Source of the DNA: Cellulomonas sp. WB94 | GTDB taxonomy: Bacteria > Actinomycetota > Actinomycetes > Actinomycetales > Cellulomonadaceae | Direction: 5' to 3' | DNA: 64,000 nucleotides | NCBI RefSeq assembly: GCF_003115775.1 | Contig: NZ_QEES01000002.1 | Location: 2,232,001-2,296,000 of the forward strand | Shown: piece after piece, positions 8,109-17,060 of the stretch | Layout: each line of letters begins with the position of its first letter | How positions within the stretch are numbered: position 1 is the first letter of the stretch | Program-made: the position numbers and the translations under genes | Notes under the pieces: model-generated | What the model was told of the DNA's origin: nothing | Database searches by the model: none | What the model saw: the letters and a program-made list of their open reading frames with translations, nothing else

Positions 8109-9370
8109 GTGTCCTCCTCGTCCCAGTGCAGGTCGGCCCGCACGCGCCAGCTCCCCGCGGACGGCCCGGCGTCCACGGAGCCACCGTAGATCGCTGCGCG
8201 CTCGCGCATGCCGATGATGCCGCGACCGCCGGGTCGGGGCGGCCGGTTCGCCGGCGCGGCGAGCGGCGACGCGACGACGATGCCGACTCCGCCGGGCTCG
8301 CGCGCGACCTCGACCGTGACCGGTCCGGAACGGCTCGAGTGCCGCAACGCGTTCGTGAGCGACTCCTGCACGATGCGGTACACGCTGAGCTGCAGGCCGA
8401 CGTCCGCCGGCAGCGACGCCCCCGAGACGGTCAGGGTCACGGGCAGACCCGCGGAACGGTACGACTGCACGAGGCGGTCGAGGTCCGGGCCGCCCGGCGG
8501 CGGTGAGAACGTCGCGTCGCCGTCGCTGAGCACACCCAGGACGCGGCGCATGTCGGCCAGCGCAGCCCGACCGGTCTCCGCGACCCGGTCGACCGCGGCG
8601 CGCGCGGAGTCAGGGGAACGGTCGATCGCGGCCCCGGCGCCGTCGGCGAGCGCGATCATGACGGACAGGCTGTGCGCGACGACGTCGTGCATCTCGCGGG
8701 CGATCCGCGCCCGCTCCTCCGCCGTGGCGAGCTGCGCGCGCTGCTCGGTCTCGCGTGCGAGCGCGTTGGCACGCTCGACGAGCTGGGCCACGTGGGCGCG
8801 CCGGCTGCGGGTGTTCATGCCGATCGCAAGTGCCACGAGCACGAGGAAGAGGAGGTTCGAGAGCTGTTCGGTCGTGTTCGCGGTCCCCGCTCGCACCACG
8901 ATCGCGACGGCCATCACCGTCGTCGCGGTGAGCACCCCGGTCCACGTGGCCCGTGCGGGCCGGTTCGTCGCGACCGCGTAGACCGCGCAGGCGATCGCGA
9001 AGTCGAACCCGTTCCCGGTCGACCCGAGCGCCACCGCGACCAGGGCGAGCGCCGTCACCGACGCCAGCACGACCAGGGGCGCCCGGCGTCGGGCAAGGAG
9101 GGCGGCCGTCGTCGCGACAACCACGGGGAGAAGCTGCAGGTGCAGGGGTCGCGAGACAGCGAGCCCGATCACCCCCGGGACGCCGAACAGCAGCGCGACG
9201 ATCCAGTCCATCGTGACCGGGTGCCGCCACAGCCACAGGCGCAGCGGGCCGAGCCGGCGCGCGTCCTGCTCGCTGAACGCCGTGGGTGCAGGCGGCAGGG
9301 GACGCACGGCAGGGAGCGCCGGACCGGGGCTGACCCGGTCCGGCGCTCCTGGTGGCGCCGTGTCGCTCAG
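8105..9370 (-). CDS. NarL-cognate sensor histidine kinase
   Basis: A histidine kinase of the HisKA_3 class. The N-terminal half has about five to six membrane helices, including a DUF7134-like actinobacterial sensor region. The dimerisation/phosphoacceptor motif [15 protein letters not shown] follows a short coiled coil, and the ATPase domain ends with [17 protein letters not shown]. Start choice: GGAGGGA lies just upstream of CTG 9370, and that CTG overlaps the permease stop as CTGA, matching the coupled spacing of the other genes. The same frame is open upstream to 9424, so an ATG/GTG start inside the permease gene, or the in-frame GTG about 70 nt downstream, are alternatives. Confidence 0.88.
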   Translation of the reverse strand: MSDTAPPGAPDRVSPGPALPAVRPLPPAPTAFSEQDARRLGPLRLWLWRHPVTMDWIVALLFGVPGVIGLAVSRPLHLQLLPVVVATTAALLARRRAPLVVLASVTALALVAVALGSTGNGFDFAIACAVYAVATNRPARATWTGVLTATTVMAVAIVVRAGTANTTEQLSNLLFLVLVALAIGMNTRSRRAHVAQLVERANALARETEQRAQLATAEERARIAREMHDVVAHSLSVMIALADGAGAAIDRSPDSARAAVDRVAETGRAALADMRRVLGVLSDGDATFSPPPGGPDLDRLVQSYRSAGLPVTLTVSGASLPADVGLQLSVYRIVQESLTNALRHSSRSGPVTVEVAREPGGVGIVVASPLAAPANRPPRPGGRGIIGMRERAAIYGGSVDAGPSAGSWRVRADLHWDEEDT

Positions 9371-10269
9371 GCGTCCCTCCGACGCAGCAGCACGGCAGCG
9401 AGGGCCAGCAGCACGACGACCCACAGCATCATGACGCCGTAGCCCTGCCAGGGGTCGAGGATGGCTGCCGTCCTGCCGGCCGCCGTGGCGACCTCACGCG
9501 CCTGGTCGATCGACGCCTGGGTGGACGTGATCCGCTGGCCGGCGGTCGACGGGAGGAACGGGCTGACCGTCCGGAAGAACGTCGCCGGGATCGCCGCGAA
9601 GACGTTCTCGACGACGAGGAGCAGCCCGAGGACGGTGGCGAGGGCGGCCGCGGAGTGCCGCAGCAGGGCGCCGATCGCGAAGGCGAGCAGCGCGATGCCG
9701 ACCAGGTAGAGCACCCCGCCCAACAGGATGCGCTGGGTCTCGGCGTCGCCGAGGTCGAGCGCGGCGTCGTTGGCTCGCATGGTCGGCAGCGTGACGGCCC
9801 AGGAGAGGGCGATCGCGACGACCGCGGTCAACGCGGTGACGACCGTGAGCACGATCGCCTTGGCCCACAGCGCGGGCAGCCGCTTCGGGACGGCCGTCAG
9901 CGTCGAGCGGATCATCCCGGTCGAGTACTCGCCCGTGATGACCAGGACGCCCAGGACGGCCACGGCGAGCTGCGCCATGATCGACCCCACGAGGATGATC
10001 GACGGGTCGTGGATGATGCCCGCGGGCGGACCGCCCCGGTCCTCGCCGATGTTCTGGGAGATCGCCTGTGCCGTGAAGAACACGGTCAGGAAGCCGAACC
10101 CGGCCATCACGACGATGGCGGACCCGATCGTCCATATCGTCGAGCGCAGGGTCCAGAACTTGATCCACTCCGAGCGCAGGACGTTCGGGAAGGTCACGTG
10201 GTACGGGCTGACGCTCGCCTGGGTGGCCGAGGCCGAGGAGGTCGCCGAGGGGGTCGTGAGGGTGCTCAT
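9367..10269 (-). CDS. ABC-2 type transporter permease
   Basis: This is a 300-residue membrane protein with about six helices. After a Ser/Thr/Ala-rich N-terminal tail it has the family start NVLRSEWIKFWTLRST and the loop ITGEYSTGMIRSTLTAVPKR, a hallmark of ABC-2 permeases of the NatB/bacitracin-exporter kind. It overlaps the ATPase gene as ATGA and its stop overlaps the presumed kinase start. It pairs with the ATPase to form an exporter, probably for a lipid-like or peptide compound. Confidence 0.9.
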   Translation of the reverse strand: MSTLTTPSATSSASATQASVSPYHVTFPNVLRSEWIKFWTLRSTIWTIGSAIVVMAGFGFLTVFFTAQAISQNIGEDRGGPPAGIIHDPSIILVGSIMAQLAVAVLGVLVITGEYSTGMIRSTLTAVPKRLPALWAKAIVLTVVTALTAVVAIALSWAVTLPTMRANDAALDLGDAETQRILLGGVLYLVGIALLAFAIGALLRHSAAALATVLGLLLVVENVFAAIPATFFRTVSPFLPSTAGQRITSTQASIDQAREVATAAGRTAAILDPWQGYGVMMLWVVVLLALAAVLLRRRDA

Positions 10270-11225
10270 CGTGCCTGCTCCTGGGGGACGGTGCCGGCCG
10301 CAGCCAACGGGTGCTCGGCGGCGGACGTGGAGTGGTACTCGATCGAGTCGGCGGTCAGGGACATGTACGCGTCCTCGAGCGACCCCTTGACCGGCGTGAG
10401 CTCGTGCAGCACGATCTGCGCGGCCGCTGCGGCCTCGCCGATCGCCTCCGCGGTCGTGCCGGTGATCTCGAGCAGGCCGGGCTCGCTCGACGTGACGGTG
10501 ACGGCCGGGCCGCGCATGAGCTCGACGAGCTGGGTCGCCTGCGGGCTGCGCACGACGACCGTCGTGCCGGCGGACCGGGCCACGATGTCGGTGACCGAGG
10601 CGTCGGCGATGATGCGGCCGCGACCGATGACGATGACGTTGTCGGCCGTGAGGGCCATCTCGCTCATGAGGTGCGACGAGATGAAGACCGTGCGGCCCTC
10701 CGATGCGAGGTAGCGCACCAGCGTGCGGACCCAGAGCACGCCCTCGGGGTCGAGACCGTTGACCGGCTCGTCGAGGATGAGCGTCCGGGGGTCGCCGAGC
10801 AGCGCGACCGCGATGCCGAGCCGCTGACCCATGCCGAGGGAGAAGCCACCGACCCGCTTGCGGGCGACGGTCTGCAGACCGGTCATCTCGATGACCTCGT
10901 CGACACGCTTGCGCTCGATGCCGTGCGTCGCCGCGACGGCCCGCAGGTGGTTGGTCGCCGAGCGGCCCGTGTGGACCGCCTTGGCCTCGAGCAGGGCGCC
11001 GACCTCGGTGAGGGGTGAGCGGTGCTGGGCGTAGGGCCGGCCGTTGACGGTGACGTGGCCGTGCGTCGGGCGGTCGAGCCCGACGATCATGCGCATCGTG
11101 GTGGACTTGCCTGCGCCGTTGGGGCCCAGGAAGCCCGTGACCTTGCCTGGCTGCACGGTGAAAGAGACGCCGTCGACGGCGACCTTCTGCCCGTACTTCT
11201 TGGTGAGGTTGGTGGCCTCGATCAT
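10266..11225 (-). CDS. ABC transporter ATP-binding protein
   Basis: This is a 319-residue ATPase. The Walker A motif is GPNGAGKST with K40, the signature is FSLGMGQRLGIA (a variant of LSGGQ common in ABC-2 partners), and Walker B is LILDEPVNGLDPEG. The C-terminal 90 residues form the regulatory tail of antibiotic-type exporters, with ATQLVELMRGPAVTVTS and ending in ...LEDAYMSLT. Start ATG 11225 is the first gene of the operon. The 279-bp gap to the divergent membrane-protein gene must hold both promoters; I saw no clear operator there. Confidence 0.92.
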   Translation of the reverse strand: MIEATNLTKKYGQKVAVDGVSFTVQPGKVTGFLGPNGAGKSTTMRMIVGLDRPTHGHVTVNGRPYAQHRSPLTEVGALLEAKAVHTGRSATNHLRAVAATHGIERKRVDEVIEMTGLQTVARKRVGGFSLGMGQRLGIAVALLGDPRTLILDEPVNGLDPEGVLWVRTLVRYLASEGRTVFISSHLMSEMALTADNVIVIGRGRIIADASVTDIVARSAGTTVVVRSPQATQLVELMRGPAVTVTSSEPGLLEITGTTAEAIGEAAAAAQIVLHELTPVKGSLEDAYMSLTADSIEYHSTSAAEHPLAAAGTVPQEQAR

Positions 11226-11504
11226 GGTGCGGTCCTCAGGTGGGCTGGGGTGGACAGGTATGAACCTAGGCCCCCGCTGTGACACCGGGAACGCCCCACG
11301 GGTGGATCTGTGCGAGGCGTCCGCGTACGCCGCAAGGACGACGACCCGGGCCCCGACCCTGAGGCCGACCCTAAGAGACCCCTGGTCTTCGTCGTCCGAG
11401 GCCACCATCGGGAACGATCCCCGGGCCGACCACGTTGGCCTGGGTGAGGCAAGCCGTCGACGACGGTGCCGGGACCTTCCCCGATCGCCCCGACAGGAGC
11501 ACCC

Positions 11505-12356
11505 ATGAGCAACCCAGTCTTCGACAACAGCGTCATCTTCGGCGACCCGCGCAAGCAGCGCCGCACGCAGGGCACCGGTCCCCAGGCCACCGTGCTGCGC
11601 GGCTACCCGCAGGCGGGCACCGCGGGTGCCCCGACCATCGATGCCGTGACGCTCGAGCAGATGTACGGCGGACCGACGGCAACGACGCGCGACACGGGCC
11701 GGCTCACGTACGACGACGTCATCGTCAAGACGGGTGGCCTGCTCGCGCTGCTCGTCGTCGTGGCCGCGGCGACGTGGCAGCTCGCGCCGGGTCTGTGGAT
11801 CCTTGGCGCGATCGTCGGGCTGGGCCTCGGCCTGGTCAACGCGTTCAAGAAGAGCCCGAGCCCCGCGCTGATCACGGCGTACGTGGTCGCGCAGGGGGTG
11901 TTCCTCGGCGGCATCAGCGCGTTCTACGCCCAGGCGTTCCGCCCCGGCGTCGTCCCGCAGGCAGTCCTCGCGACCTTCTCGGTCTTCGGCGTCGCGCTCT
12001 TCCTGTTCCGCTCGGGCCGCGTCCGCGTGACCCCGAAGTTCACGAAGTTCCTGCTCATCGCCATGGGCGGCTACCTGGTGTTCTCGCTGCTCAACTTCGT
12101 CCTGTCGTTCGTGCTGCCCAGCGCCGGTGCCTTCGGCCCGCTGCGGGGCGGCCTGCTGGGGGTCGTCGTCGGGCTCGTCGCGGTCGGGCTCGCCGCTGCG
12201 TCGCTCATCGTCGACTTCGACTCCATCAAGCGCGGCGTCGAGCAGGGCGTGCCCGCCAAGTTCGCGTGGTCGGCGGCGTTCGGCCTCATCGTGACGCTCG
12301 TGTGGCTCTACCTCGAGCTGCTGCGCCTCGCGGCGATGTTCAGCGGCAGGAACTGA
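11505..12356 (+). CDS. Bax inhibitor-1/YccA family membrane protein
   Basis: The product has 283 residues. The first 75 are hydrophilic, and then seven membrane helices follow from about residue 85 to the end. The last segments (SLIVDFDSIKRGVEQGVPAKFAW... LVWLYLELLRLAAMFSGRN) carry the Asp-containing loop and terminal helix typical of BI-1/YccA proteins, which act as pH-sensitive calcium-leak channels or protease modulators. The function in actinobacteria is not established. Start ATG 11505 follows ACAGGAG. It ends just before two strong tandem hairpins. Confidence 0.88.
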   Translation: MSNPVFDNSVIFGDPRKQRRTQGTGPQATVLRGYPQAGTAGAPTIDAVTLEQMYGGPTATTRDTGRLTYDDVIVKTGGLLALLVVVAAATWQLAPGLWILGAIVGLGLGLVNAFKKSPSPALITAYVVAQGVFLGGISAFYAQAFRPGVVPQAVLATFSVFGVALFLFRSGRVRVTPKFTKFLLIAMGGYLVFSLLNFVLSFVLPSAGAFGPLRGGLLGVVVGLVAVGLAAASLIVDFDSIKRGVEQGVPAKFAWSAAFGLIVTLVWLYLELLRLAAMFSGRN

Positions 12357-12361
12357 CGCCC

Positions 12362-12390
12362 GACCGTCGGCCCACGGAGGGCTGACGGTC
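12362..12390 (+). terminator. hairpin downstream of the BI-1-like gene
   Basis: Arms of 11 nt (GACCGTCGGCC and GGCTGACGGTC, one mismatch) around a 7-nt loop start 5 nt after the stop codon. Confidence 0.55.
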
Positions 12391-12399
12391 AGCGGTGCC

Positions 12400-12434
12400 G
12401 ACCGCCCGGGTGCGATGATCGCACCCGGGCGGTC
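12400..12434 (+). terminator. strong 17-bp hairpin terminator
   Basis: A perfect 17-bp inverted repeat, GACCGCCCGGGTGCGAT and its complement, is separated by one base. It follows the previous hairpin and separates the BI-1-like gene from cbs. No T tract follows, consistent with actinobacterial terminators. Confidence 0.75.
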
Positions 12435-12502
12435 GTGCGTCTGGGCACGTCGGCACGCCCGTCCGTCACCGCCCGTCGTCGTCGCCTGGGAGCACCCGCA
12501 TC

Positions 12503-13909
12503 GTGAAGTACGCGCAGCACATCTCGGACCTCGTCGGGAACACGCCGCTCGTCAAGCTCTCGTCGGTCACGGCCGGGCTGTCGGCGACGGTCCTCGCCAA
12601 GGTCGAGTACCTCAACCCCGGCGGCTCGATCAAGGACCGGATCGCGCTCAAGATGATCGAGGCGGCCGAGGCGAGCGGTGAGCTGCGTCCCGGCGGCACG
12701 ATCGTGGAGCCGACGAGCGGCAACACCGGCGTCGGGCTCGCGCTCGTCGCGCAGCGCAAGGGTTACCGCTGCGTGTTCGTCTGCCCCGACAAGGTCAGCC
12801 AGGACAAGCGTGACGTGCTGCGCGCGTACGGCGCCGAGGTCGTCGTCACCCCGACCGCCGTCCCGCCGGACCACCCCGACTCGTACTACGCGGTCTCCGA
12901 CCGGCTCGCGCGCGAGATCGAGGGCGCCTGGAAGCCGAACCAGTACGCGAACCCGAACGGCCCAGCGAGCCACTACGAGACGACAGGTCCGGAGATCTGG
13001 GCCGACACCGACGGGCTCGTCACGCACCTCGTCGCCGGGGTCGGCACGGGCGGCACCATCACGGGCACGGGACGGTTCCTGAAGGACGCCTCGGCCGCTC
13101 GTCCCGCGGAGCGCGGCGGGCGCGTCGTCGTCGTCGGCGCGGACCCGGCCGGCTCGGTGTACTCAGGTGGTGACGGCCGTCCGTACCTCGTCGAGGGCGT
13201 CGGGGAGGACTTCTGGCCCGCGGCGTACGACCCGTCGGTGCCCGACGAGATCCTCGCGGTCTCCGACGCCGACTCGTTCGCGATGACCCGCCGGCTCGCG
13301 CGCGAGGAGGGCCTGCTCGTCGGAGGCTCGTGCGGCATGGCGGTCGTCGCGGCGCTCCGGCTCGCGCAGCGGCTCGAGGACGAGGACCCTGCGGCCGCCG
13401 AGCAGGCCGTGATCGTGGTCCTGCTGCCCGACGGGGGCCGCGGCTACCTGTCGAAGATCTTCAACGACTCCTGGATGCGCTCGTACGGGTTCCTGGCGGC
13501 CGAGGAGGGGGCGTCGGTCGCCGACGTGCTGCGCGGCAAGAGCGGAGAGCTGCCGACGCTCGTGCACACGCACCCGAACGAGTCGGTCCGCGACGCGATC
13601 GAGATCCTGCGCGAGTACGGCGTCTCCCAGATGCCGGTCGTCGTCGCCGAGCCGCCCGTCATGATCGGCGAGGTCGCCGGCTCGGTCAGCGAGCGCGTGC
13701 TCCTCGACGCGGTGTTCTCGGGGGCCGCGGCGCTCGCGGACCGCATCGACCGGCACATGTCGCCGCCGCTGCCGCTCATCGGCTCGGGCGAGAGCGTCGA
13801 GGCGGCCCGCGCGGCCCTGCAGGAGTCGGACGCGCTCATGGTGGTCGACGACGGCAACCCCGTCGGCGTCCTCACCCGGCACGACCTCCTGGGCTTCCTG
13901 GCCCGCTGA
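12503..13909 (+). CDS. cbs: cystathionine beta-synthase
   Basis: This is a 468-residue PLP enzyme that condenses serine and homocysteine to cystathionine. The catalytic lysine is K44 in NPGGSIKDRIA, followed by TSGNTGVGLAL for substrate carboxylate binding and GVGTGGTITGTG for PLP phosphate. Residues about 335-468 form two CBS (Bateman) domains (LRGKSGELPTLVHTHPNESVRDAI and MSPPLPLIGSGESVEAARAAL...GVLTRHDLL), which usually bind adenosyl ligands. There is no N-terminal haem-binding extension. With metB at 21.7 kb the window encodes both transsulfuration steps, though in separate transcription units. GTG start with a weak GGGAG upstream. Confidence 0.93.
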   Translation: MKYAQHISDLVGNTPLVKLSSVTAGLSATVLAKVEYLNPGGSIKDRIALKMIEAAEASGELRPGGTIVEPTSGNTGVGLALVAQRKGYRCVFVCPDKVSQDKRDVLRAYGAEVVVTPTAVPPDHPDSYYAVSDRLAREIEGAWKPNQYANPNGPASHYETTGPEIWADTDGLVTHLVAGVGTGGTITGTGRFLKDASAARPAERGGRVVVVGADPAGSVYSGGDGRPYLVEGVGEDFWPAAYDPSVPDEILAVSDADSFAMTRRLAREEGLLVGGSCGMAVVAALRLAQRLEDEDPAAAEQAVIVVLLPDGGRGYLSKIFNDSWMRSYGFLAAEEGASVADVLRGKSGELPTLVHTHPNESVRDAIEILREYGVSQMPVVVAEPPVMIGEVAGSVSERVLLDAVFSGAAALADRIDRHMSPPLPLIGSGESVEAARAALQESDALMVVDDGNPVGVLTRHDLLGFLAR

Positions 13910-13985
13910 GCTTTCGCCGTACCCGTCCCTACCGGCCCAGAACCTCGCCCCCACCCAACCCACCCTGCACCCGAGAAGGAACACG

Positions 13986-14978
13986 ATGGCCCTGTTCGAC
14001 CTGCCCCTCGCCGAGCTCACCACCTACCGCCCCGAGCTCGACGAGCCGTCCGATCTCGACGCATTCTGGGACGCGACCCTGGCCGAGGCCCGCACCTTCG
14101 ACCTGAACGTGTCGGTCGTCCCGGTCGACGAGGGCCTGACGCTCGTCGAGACGGCCGACCTCACGTTCGCGGGCTTCGGCGGGCACCCGATCCACGCGTG
14201 GCTGACCCGCCCCGCGGGCGTGACCGGGCCGCTGCCGGCGGTCGTGGAGTTCATCGGGTACGGCGGGGGGCGAGGGTTCGCGCACGAGCACCTCGGCTGG
14301 GCGTCCGCCGGGTACGTGCACCTGCTCATGGACACGCGCGGCCAGGGCTCCGGGTGGGGCACAGGCGGTCACACCGCTGACCCGGGGGGCAGCGGACCCG
14401 CGTCGTCCGGCTACATGACGCGCGGCATCGAGGACCCGGCCGACCACTTCTACCGCCGGGTCATCACCGACGGCGTGCGCGCGGTCGAGGCCGTGCGGTC
14501 TCTGCCGGGCGTCGATCCTGCGCGGGTCACGATCACCGGGACCAGCCAGGGCGGGGGCCTCGCGCTCGCGGTCGGCGGGCTGGTCGACGGGCTCGTCGCG
14601 GTCATGCCCGACGTGCCGTTCCTGTGCCACTACCGCCGGGCCGTCGAGATCACGGACTCGTTCCCGTACGGCGAGATCACGACGTACCTGTCGGTGCACC
14701 GGGGCAGCGAGGAGCGGGTCTTCCGCACGCTCTCGTACCTCGACGGCGTGCACTTCGCGCGGCGCGCGACCGCTCCGGCGCTGTTCTCGACCGCCCTCAT
14801 GGACGGCACCTGCCCGCCCTCGACGGTCTTCGCGGCCTACAACCGCTACGGCGAGCTCGCGGGCGTCACGGACAAGGAGATCGAGGTCTACCCGTTCAAC
14901 CAGCACGAGGGCGGCCAGGGCTACCAGTTCGTCCGTCAGCTGGCCTGGCTCGCACCGCGGGTCGCGCTCACGGAGTGA
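13986..14978 (+). CDS. acetylxylan esterase (CE7 / AXE1 family)
   Basis: This is a 330-residue alpha/beta hydrolase of carbohydrate esterase family 7, which removes acetyl groups from xylo-oligosaccharides and related acetylated compounds, including cephalosporin C in some members. The catalytic serine is S187 in TGTSQGGGLAL, the acid is D273 in TALMDGTCPP and the base is H307 in FNQHEGGQ. The RGQG oxyanion loop is present at 118-121 (MDTRGQGSGW). There is no signal peptide, so it acts in the cytoplasm on imported oligosaccharides. A run of GAGAAGGA precedes the start. The 3' end overlaps that of the convergent TetR gene by 11 bp. Confidence 0.93.
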   Translation: MALFDLPLAELTTYRPELDEPSDLDAFWDATLAEARTFDLNVSVVPVDEGLTLVETADLTFAGFGGHPIHAWLTRPAGVTGPLPAVVEFIGYGGGRGFAHEHLGWASAGYVHLLMDTRGQGSGWGTGGHTADPGGSGPASSGYMTRGIEDPADHFYRRVITDGVRAVEAVRSLPGVDPARVTITGTSQGGGLALAVGGLVDGLVAVMPDVPFLCHYRRAVEITDSFPYGEITTYLSVHRGSEERVFRTLSYLDGVHFARRATAPALFSTALMDGTCPPSTVFAAYNRYGELAGVTDKEIEVYPFNQHEGGQGYQFVRQLAWLAPRVALTE

Positions 14979-15552
14979 GGCGTGCGGGCAGAGCCGTGAC
15001 GAGCAGCTCGACCGCATAGGCGAAGCTCTCGTCGACGTCGCGGGGCATGCCGAAGCCGCCGGCCAGCTCGAGCGTGACGAAGCCGTGCAGGGTCGACCGG
15101 AACGCGCGCACCGCGTCGATCGTGCGCGCCGGGTCGACGCCGAGGGTCGTGACGGCGTCGGCGATGACGGCGACGGTCCGGGCCCCCGCGGCCTGCACGG
15201 CCGTCGCCGTCGGATCCTGCGCCCAGGCGCCCTGCGTGGCCTGGTAGCGGCCCGGTTGGGCGTGGGCGAAGGCGCGCGTGGCGTGCATGATCGCGCGGAC
15301 TGCCGGCGCTCCGGCGAGGCCGCGACCCGCGTCGGCGAGTGCCGCCGTGAGGTCGTCGACGCAGAGGCGCGCGACCTCGAGCCGCAGGGCTGACAGTCCG
15401 CCGACGTGCTTGTAGAGGCTCGGCACGGCCACGCCGGCGCGGGCCGCGACCGCGGCGAGGGTCAGGTCCTCGAAGCCGCGCGGACCGCCGGCGTCGACGA
15501 CGTCGAGCGCGAGGGACACGACGACGTCGGTCGTCAGCCCGGCCCTAGGCAC
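14968..15552 (-). CDS. TetR-family regulator, co-transcribed with an alpha/beta hydrolase
   Basis: This is a 194-residue TetR repressor. The helix-turn-helix is at residues about 25-48 (LTLAAVAARAGVAVPSLYKHVGG), and a ligand-binding region of the WHG type follows (MHATRAFAHAQPGRYQATQ, FRSTLHGFVTLELAGGF). The GTG start overlaps the hydrolase stop by 8 nt, so both are made from the hydrolase promoter. A perfect 17-bp palindrome overlaps that promoter's -10, so autorepression is likely. The ligand is unknown but probably a substrate or product of the hydrolase. Confidence 0.9.
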   Translation of the reverse strand: MPRAGLTTDVVVSLALDVVDAGGPRGFEDLTLAAVAARAGVAVPSLYKHVGGLSALRLEVARLCVDDLTAALADAGRGLAGAPAVRAIMHATRAFAHAQPGRYQATQGAWAQDPTATAVQAAGARTVAVIADAVTTLGVDPARTIDAVRAFRSTLHGFVTLELAGGFGMPRDVDESFAYAVELLVTALPARLTP

Positions 15553-16423
15553 CGTGCGGCGCCGGTGCGACCCAGGAGGTCTCGGTGCGCGGGAGTCCCG
15601 CGAGGAACGTGAGCGTCGCCGGGACGGTGACCTCGGGGGCCTGGTGCTGCGCGTAGTGCGCGACGCCCGGCAGCAGCACCCCCTGGGCGTCCAGGGCTGT
15701 CGTGGTCCAGTCGAGCTCGGCCGCGGGGTCGGGGTAGTCCGGGTCGAGCGCGCCGACGACGACGAGCGCCGGCGCGTGGACCTCGCCGAGCCGTACCTCG
15801 GCGACCGAGTGGTCGAGCGCGAGCGTGAGCTCCCGGAACGACCGCAGCCCGCCGGGTCGACGCATGCTCGCGCGGAGGGCCCGCACGTGCTCGTCGAGCC
15901 ACGGGGCCTTCGCGCCCTTGTTCAGGACCGTGCGGTAGTAGGTGGCCCAGACCGCGACACCCCAGGGGCGGGCGAAGAGCACGCGGTACAGGAGGTGGAT
16001 GAGCGGGCGCAGCCGGCTCGAGGCACCGGGCTCGCGCAGCATGGGCGAGACGAGCACGAGGCCGCTGACGAGCTCCGGCCGCTCGGACGCGGCCCACGCC
16101 GCGGCGCTCGTGCCCATCGAGTTCCCGATCACGACGGCCGGGCCGCCGAGGTGCTCGATCAGCGCGAGCAGGTCCTGGGCCGTGACGACGTCGCCGTGCT
16201 CGGTGAAGGTCGTGTCGGAGCCGCCGTGCCCGCGCAGGTCGAGCGCGGCGACGCGGTACCCCGCGCCGTTGAGCGGCCCGACGAGCTCGCGCCAGGTCGA
16301 GCGGAGGTCGCCCATGCCGGGGACGAGGACGACGAGTGGTCCGTCACCTGCGACGGCGTAGGCGATGCGGCCCTCGGGCCGGGTGAGGTACCGACTTTCT
16401 CGGAGCAGGTCGATGGTGTCCAT
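15545..16423 (-). CDS. alpha/beta hydrolase
   Basis: This is a 292-residue alpha/beta hydrolase. The nucleophile is S102 in VIGNSMGTS, the oxyanion loop is LVPGMGDLRSTW, RGHGGSD follows at 64-70, the acid is probably the first Asp in VGALDPDYPD, and the base is the His in PGVAHYAQHQ. The substrate is not evident; lipid esters, lactones or epoxides are all possible in this family. It is the first gene of a two-gene operon with a TetR regulator and starts at ATG 16423, 6 nt after a TAGCTT hexamer, so it is probably translated from a leaderless message. Confidence 0.9.
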   Translation of the reverse strand: MDTIDLLRESRYLTRPEGRIAYAVAGDGPLVVLVPGMGDLRSTWRELVGPLNGAGYRVAALDLRGHGGSDTTFTEHGDVVTAQDLLALIEHLGGPAVVIGNSMGTSAAAWAASERPELVSGLVLVSPMLREPGASSRLRPLIHLLYRVLFARPWGVAVWATYYRTVLNKGAKAPWLDEHVRALRASMRRPGGLRSFRELTLALDHSVAEVRLGEVHAPALVVVGALDPDYPDPAAELDWTTTALDAQGVLLPGVAHYAQHQAPEVTVPATLTFLAGLPRTETSWVAPAPHGA

Positions 16424-16429
16424 GCGCCA

Positions 16430-16435
16430 AAGCTA
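16430..16435 (-). promoter_or_regulatory. -10 hexamer inside the TetR operator
   Basis: On the minus strand TAGCTT ends 6 nt before ATG 16423. It overlaps the palindrome at 16431-16447, so a bound repressor would block the promoter directly. Confidence 0.5.
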
Positions 16436-16447
16436 ATGCCATTAGCT
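16431..16447. promoter_or_regulatory. 17-bp palindromic TetR operator
   Basis: AGCTAATG-C-CATTAGCT is a perfect palindrome with 8-bp arms. It is AT-rich in a GC-rich region and sits over the promoter of the hydrolase-tetR operon. Confidence 0.7.
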
Positions 16448-16533
16448 AGAGCGGTCAAGGTCTCGAGGCGCGCTCCGCGACCCGGCTCAGGCAGGATGGT
16501 CCGGTACTGACAACGATCCGAGGAGACATCCCC

Positions 16534-16938
16534 ATGACCGCACAGCTCCCCGAGGCCACCGGCTCGTTCGGCGAGAAGCCCACCCTGACGTTCCCGGACG
16601 CGGCCGCGCCGGCCGAGCTCGAGGTGCTCGTGCTCAGCCGCGGCGACGGCGACCTCGTCGAGGCCGGTGACGACCTCGTCGTGCACTACCTCGGCCAGAC
16701 CTGGGCCGGCCACGTGTTCGACAACTCCTACGACCGCGGCTCGTCGATCAACTTCCCGATCGGTGTCGGGTCGGTCATCGCCGGGTGGGACGAGGGTCTC
16801 GTCGGCCAGCAGATCGGCTCGCGCGTGCTGCTCTCGATCCCGTCGCACCTGGGCTACGGCGACCGCGGTGTCCCTGCCGCCGGCATCAAGGGCGGCGACA
16901 CGCTCGTGTTCGTCGTCGACATCGTCGGCGTCGGCTGA
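16534..16938 (+). CDS. FKBP-type peptidyl-prolyl cis-trans isomerase
   Basis: This is a 134-residue single-domain FKBP, cytoplasmic, which speeds prolyl-bond rotation during folding. The FKBP core spans residues 30-134 and includes VHYLGQTWAGHVFDNSY, the active-site VIAGWDEGLVGQ with its conserved Trp, and LGYGDRGVPAAGIKGGDTLVF. The length matches small actinobacterial FKBPs. Start ATG 16534 has GAGGAG upstream. A perfect hairpin follows the gene. Confidence 0.93.
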   Translation: MTAQLPEATGSFGEKPTLTFPDAAAPAELEVLVLSRGDGDLVEAGDDLVVHYLGQTWAGHVFDNSYDRGSSINFPIGVGSVIAGWDEGLVGQQIGSRVLLSIPSHLGYGDRGVPAAGIKGGDTLVFVVDIVGVG

Positions 16939-16958
16939 GCTTCGCACGACCGCATGCG

Positions 16959-16993
16959 CGAAGGGTCGCGACGAATCTCGTCGCGACCCTTCG
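16959..16993 (+). terminator. 16-bp perfect hairpin terminator after FKBP
   Basis: CGAAGGGTCGCGACGA and its complement are separated by the 3-nt loop ATC. It begins about 20 nt after the FKBP stop codon. Confidence 0.75.
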
Positions 16994-17048
16994 TCGTGCC
17001 CGGCCCGGAGCGTGGTCCCTGGCGTGCGCACGCCAGGGCGCCCGAGCG

Positions 17049-17054
17049 TAGGTT
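17049..17054 (+). promoter_or_regulatory. -10 hexamer of a probable leaderless promoter
   Basis: TAGGTT lies 6 nt before ATG 17061; no Shine-Dalgarno sequence is visible. Confidence 0.5.
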
Positions 17055-17060
17055 GCTCGG

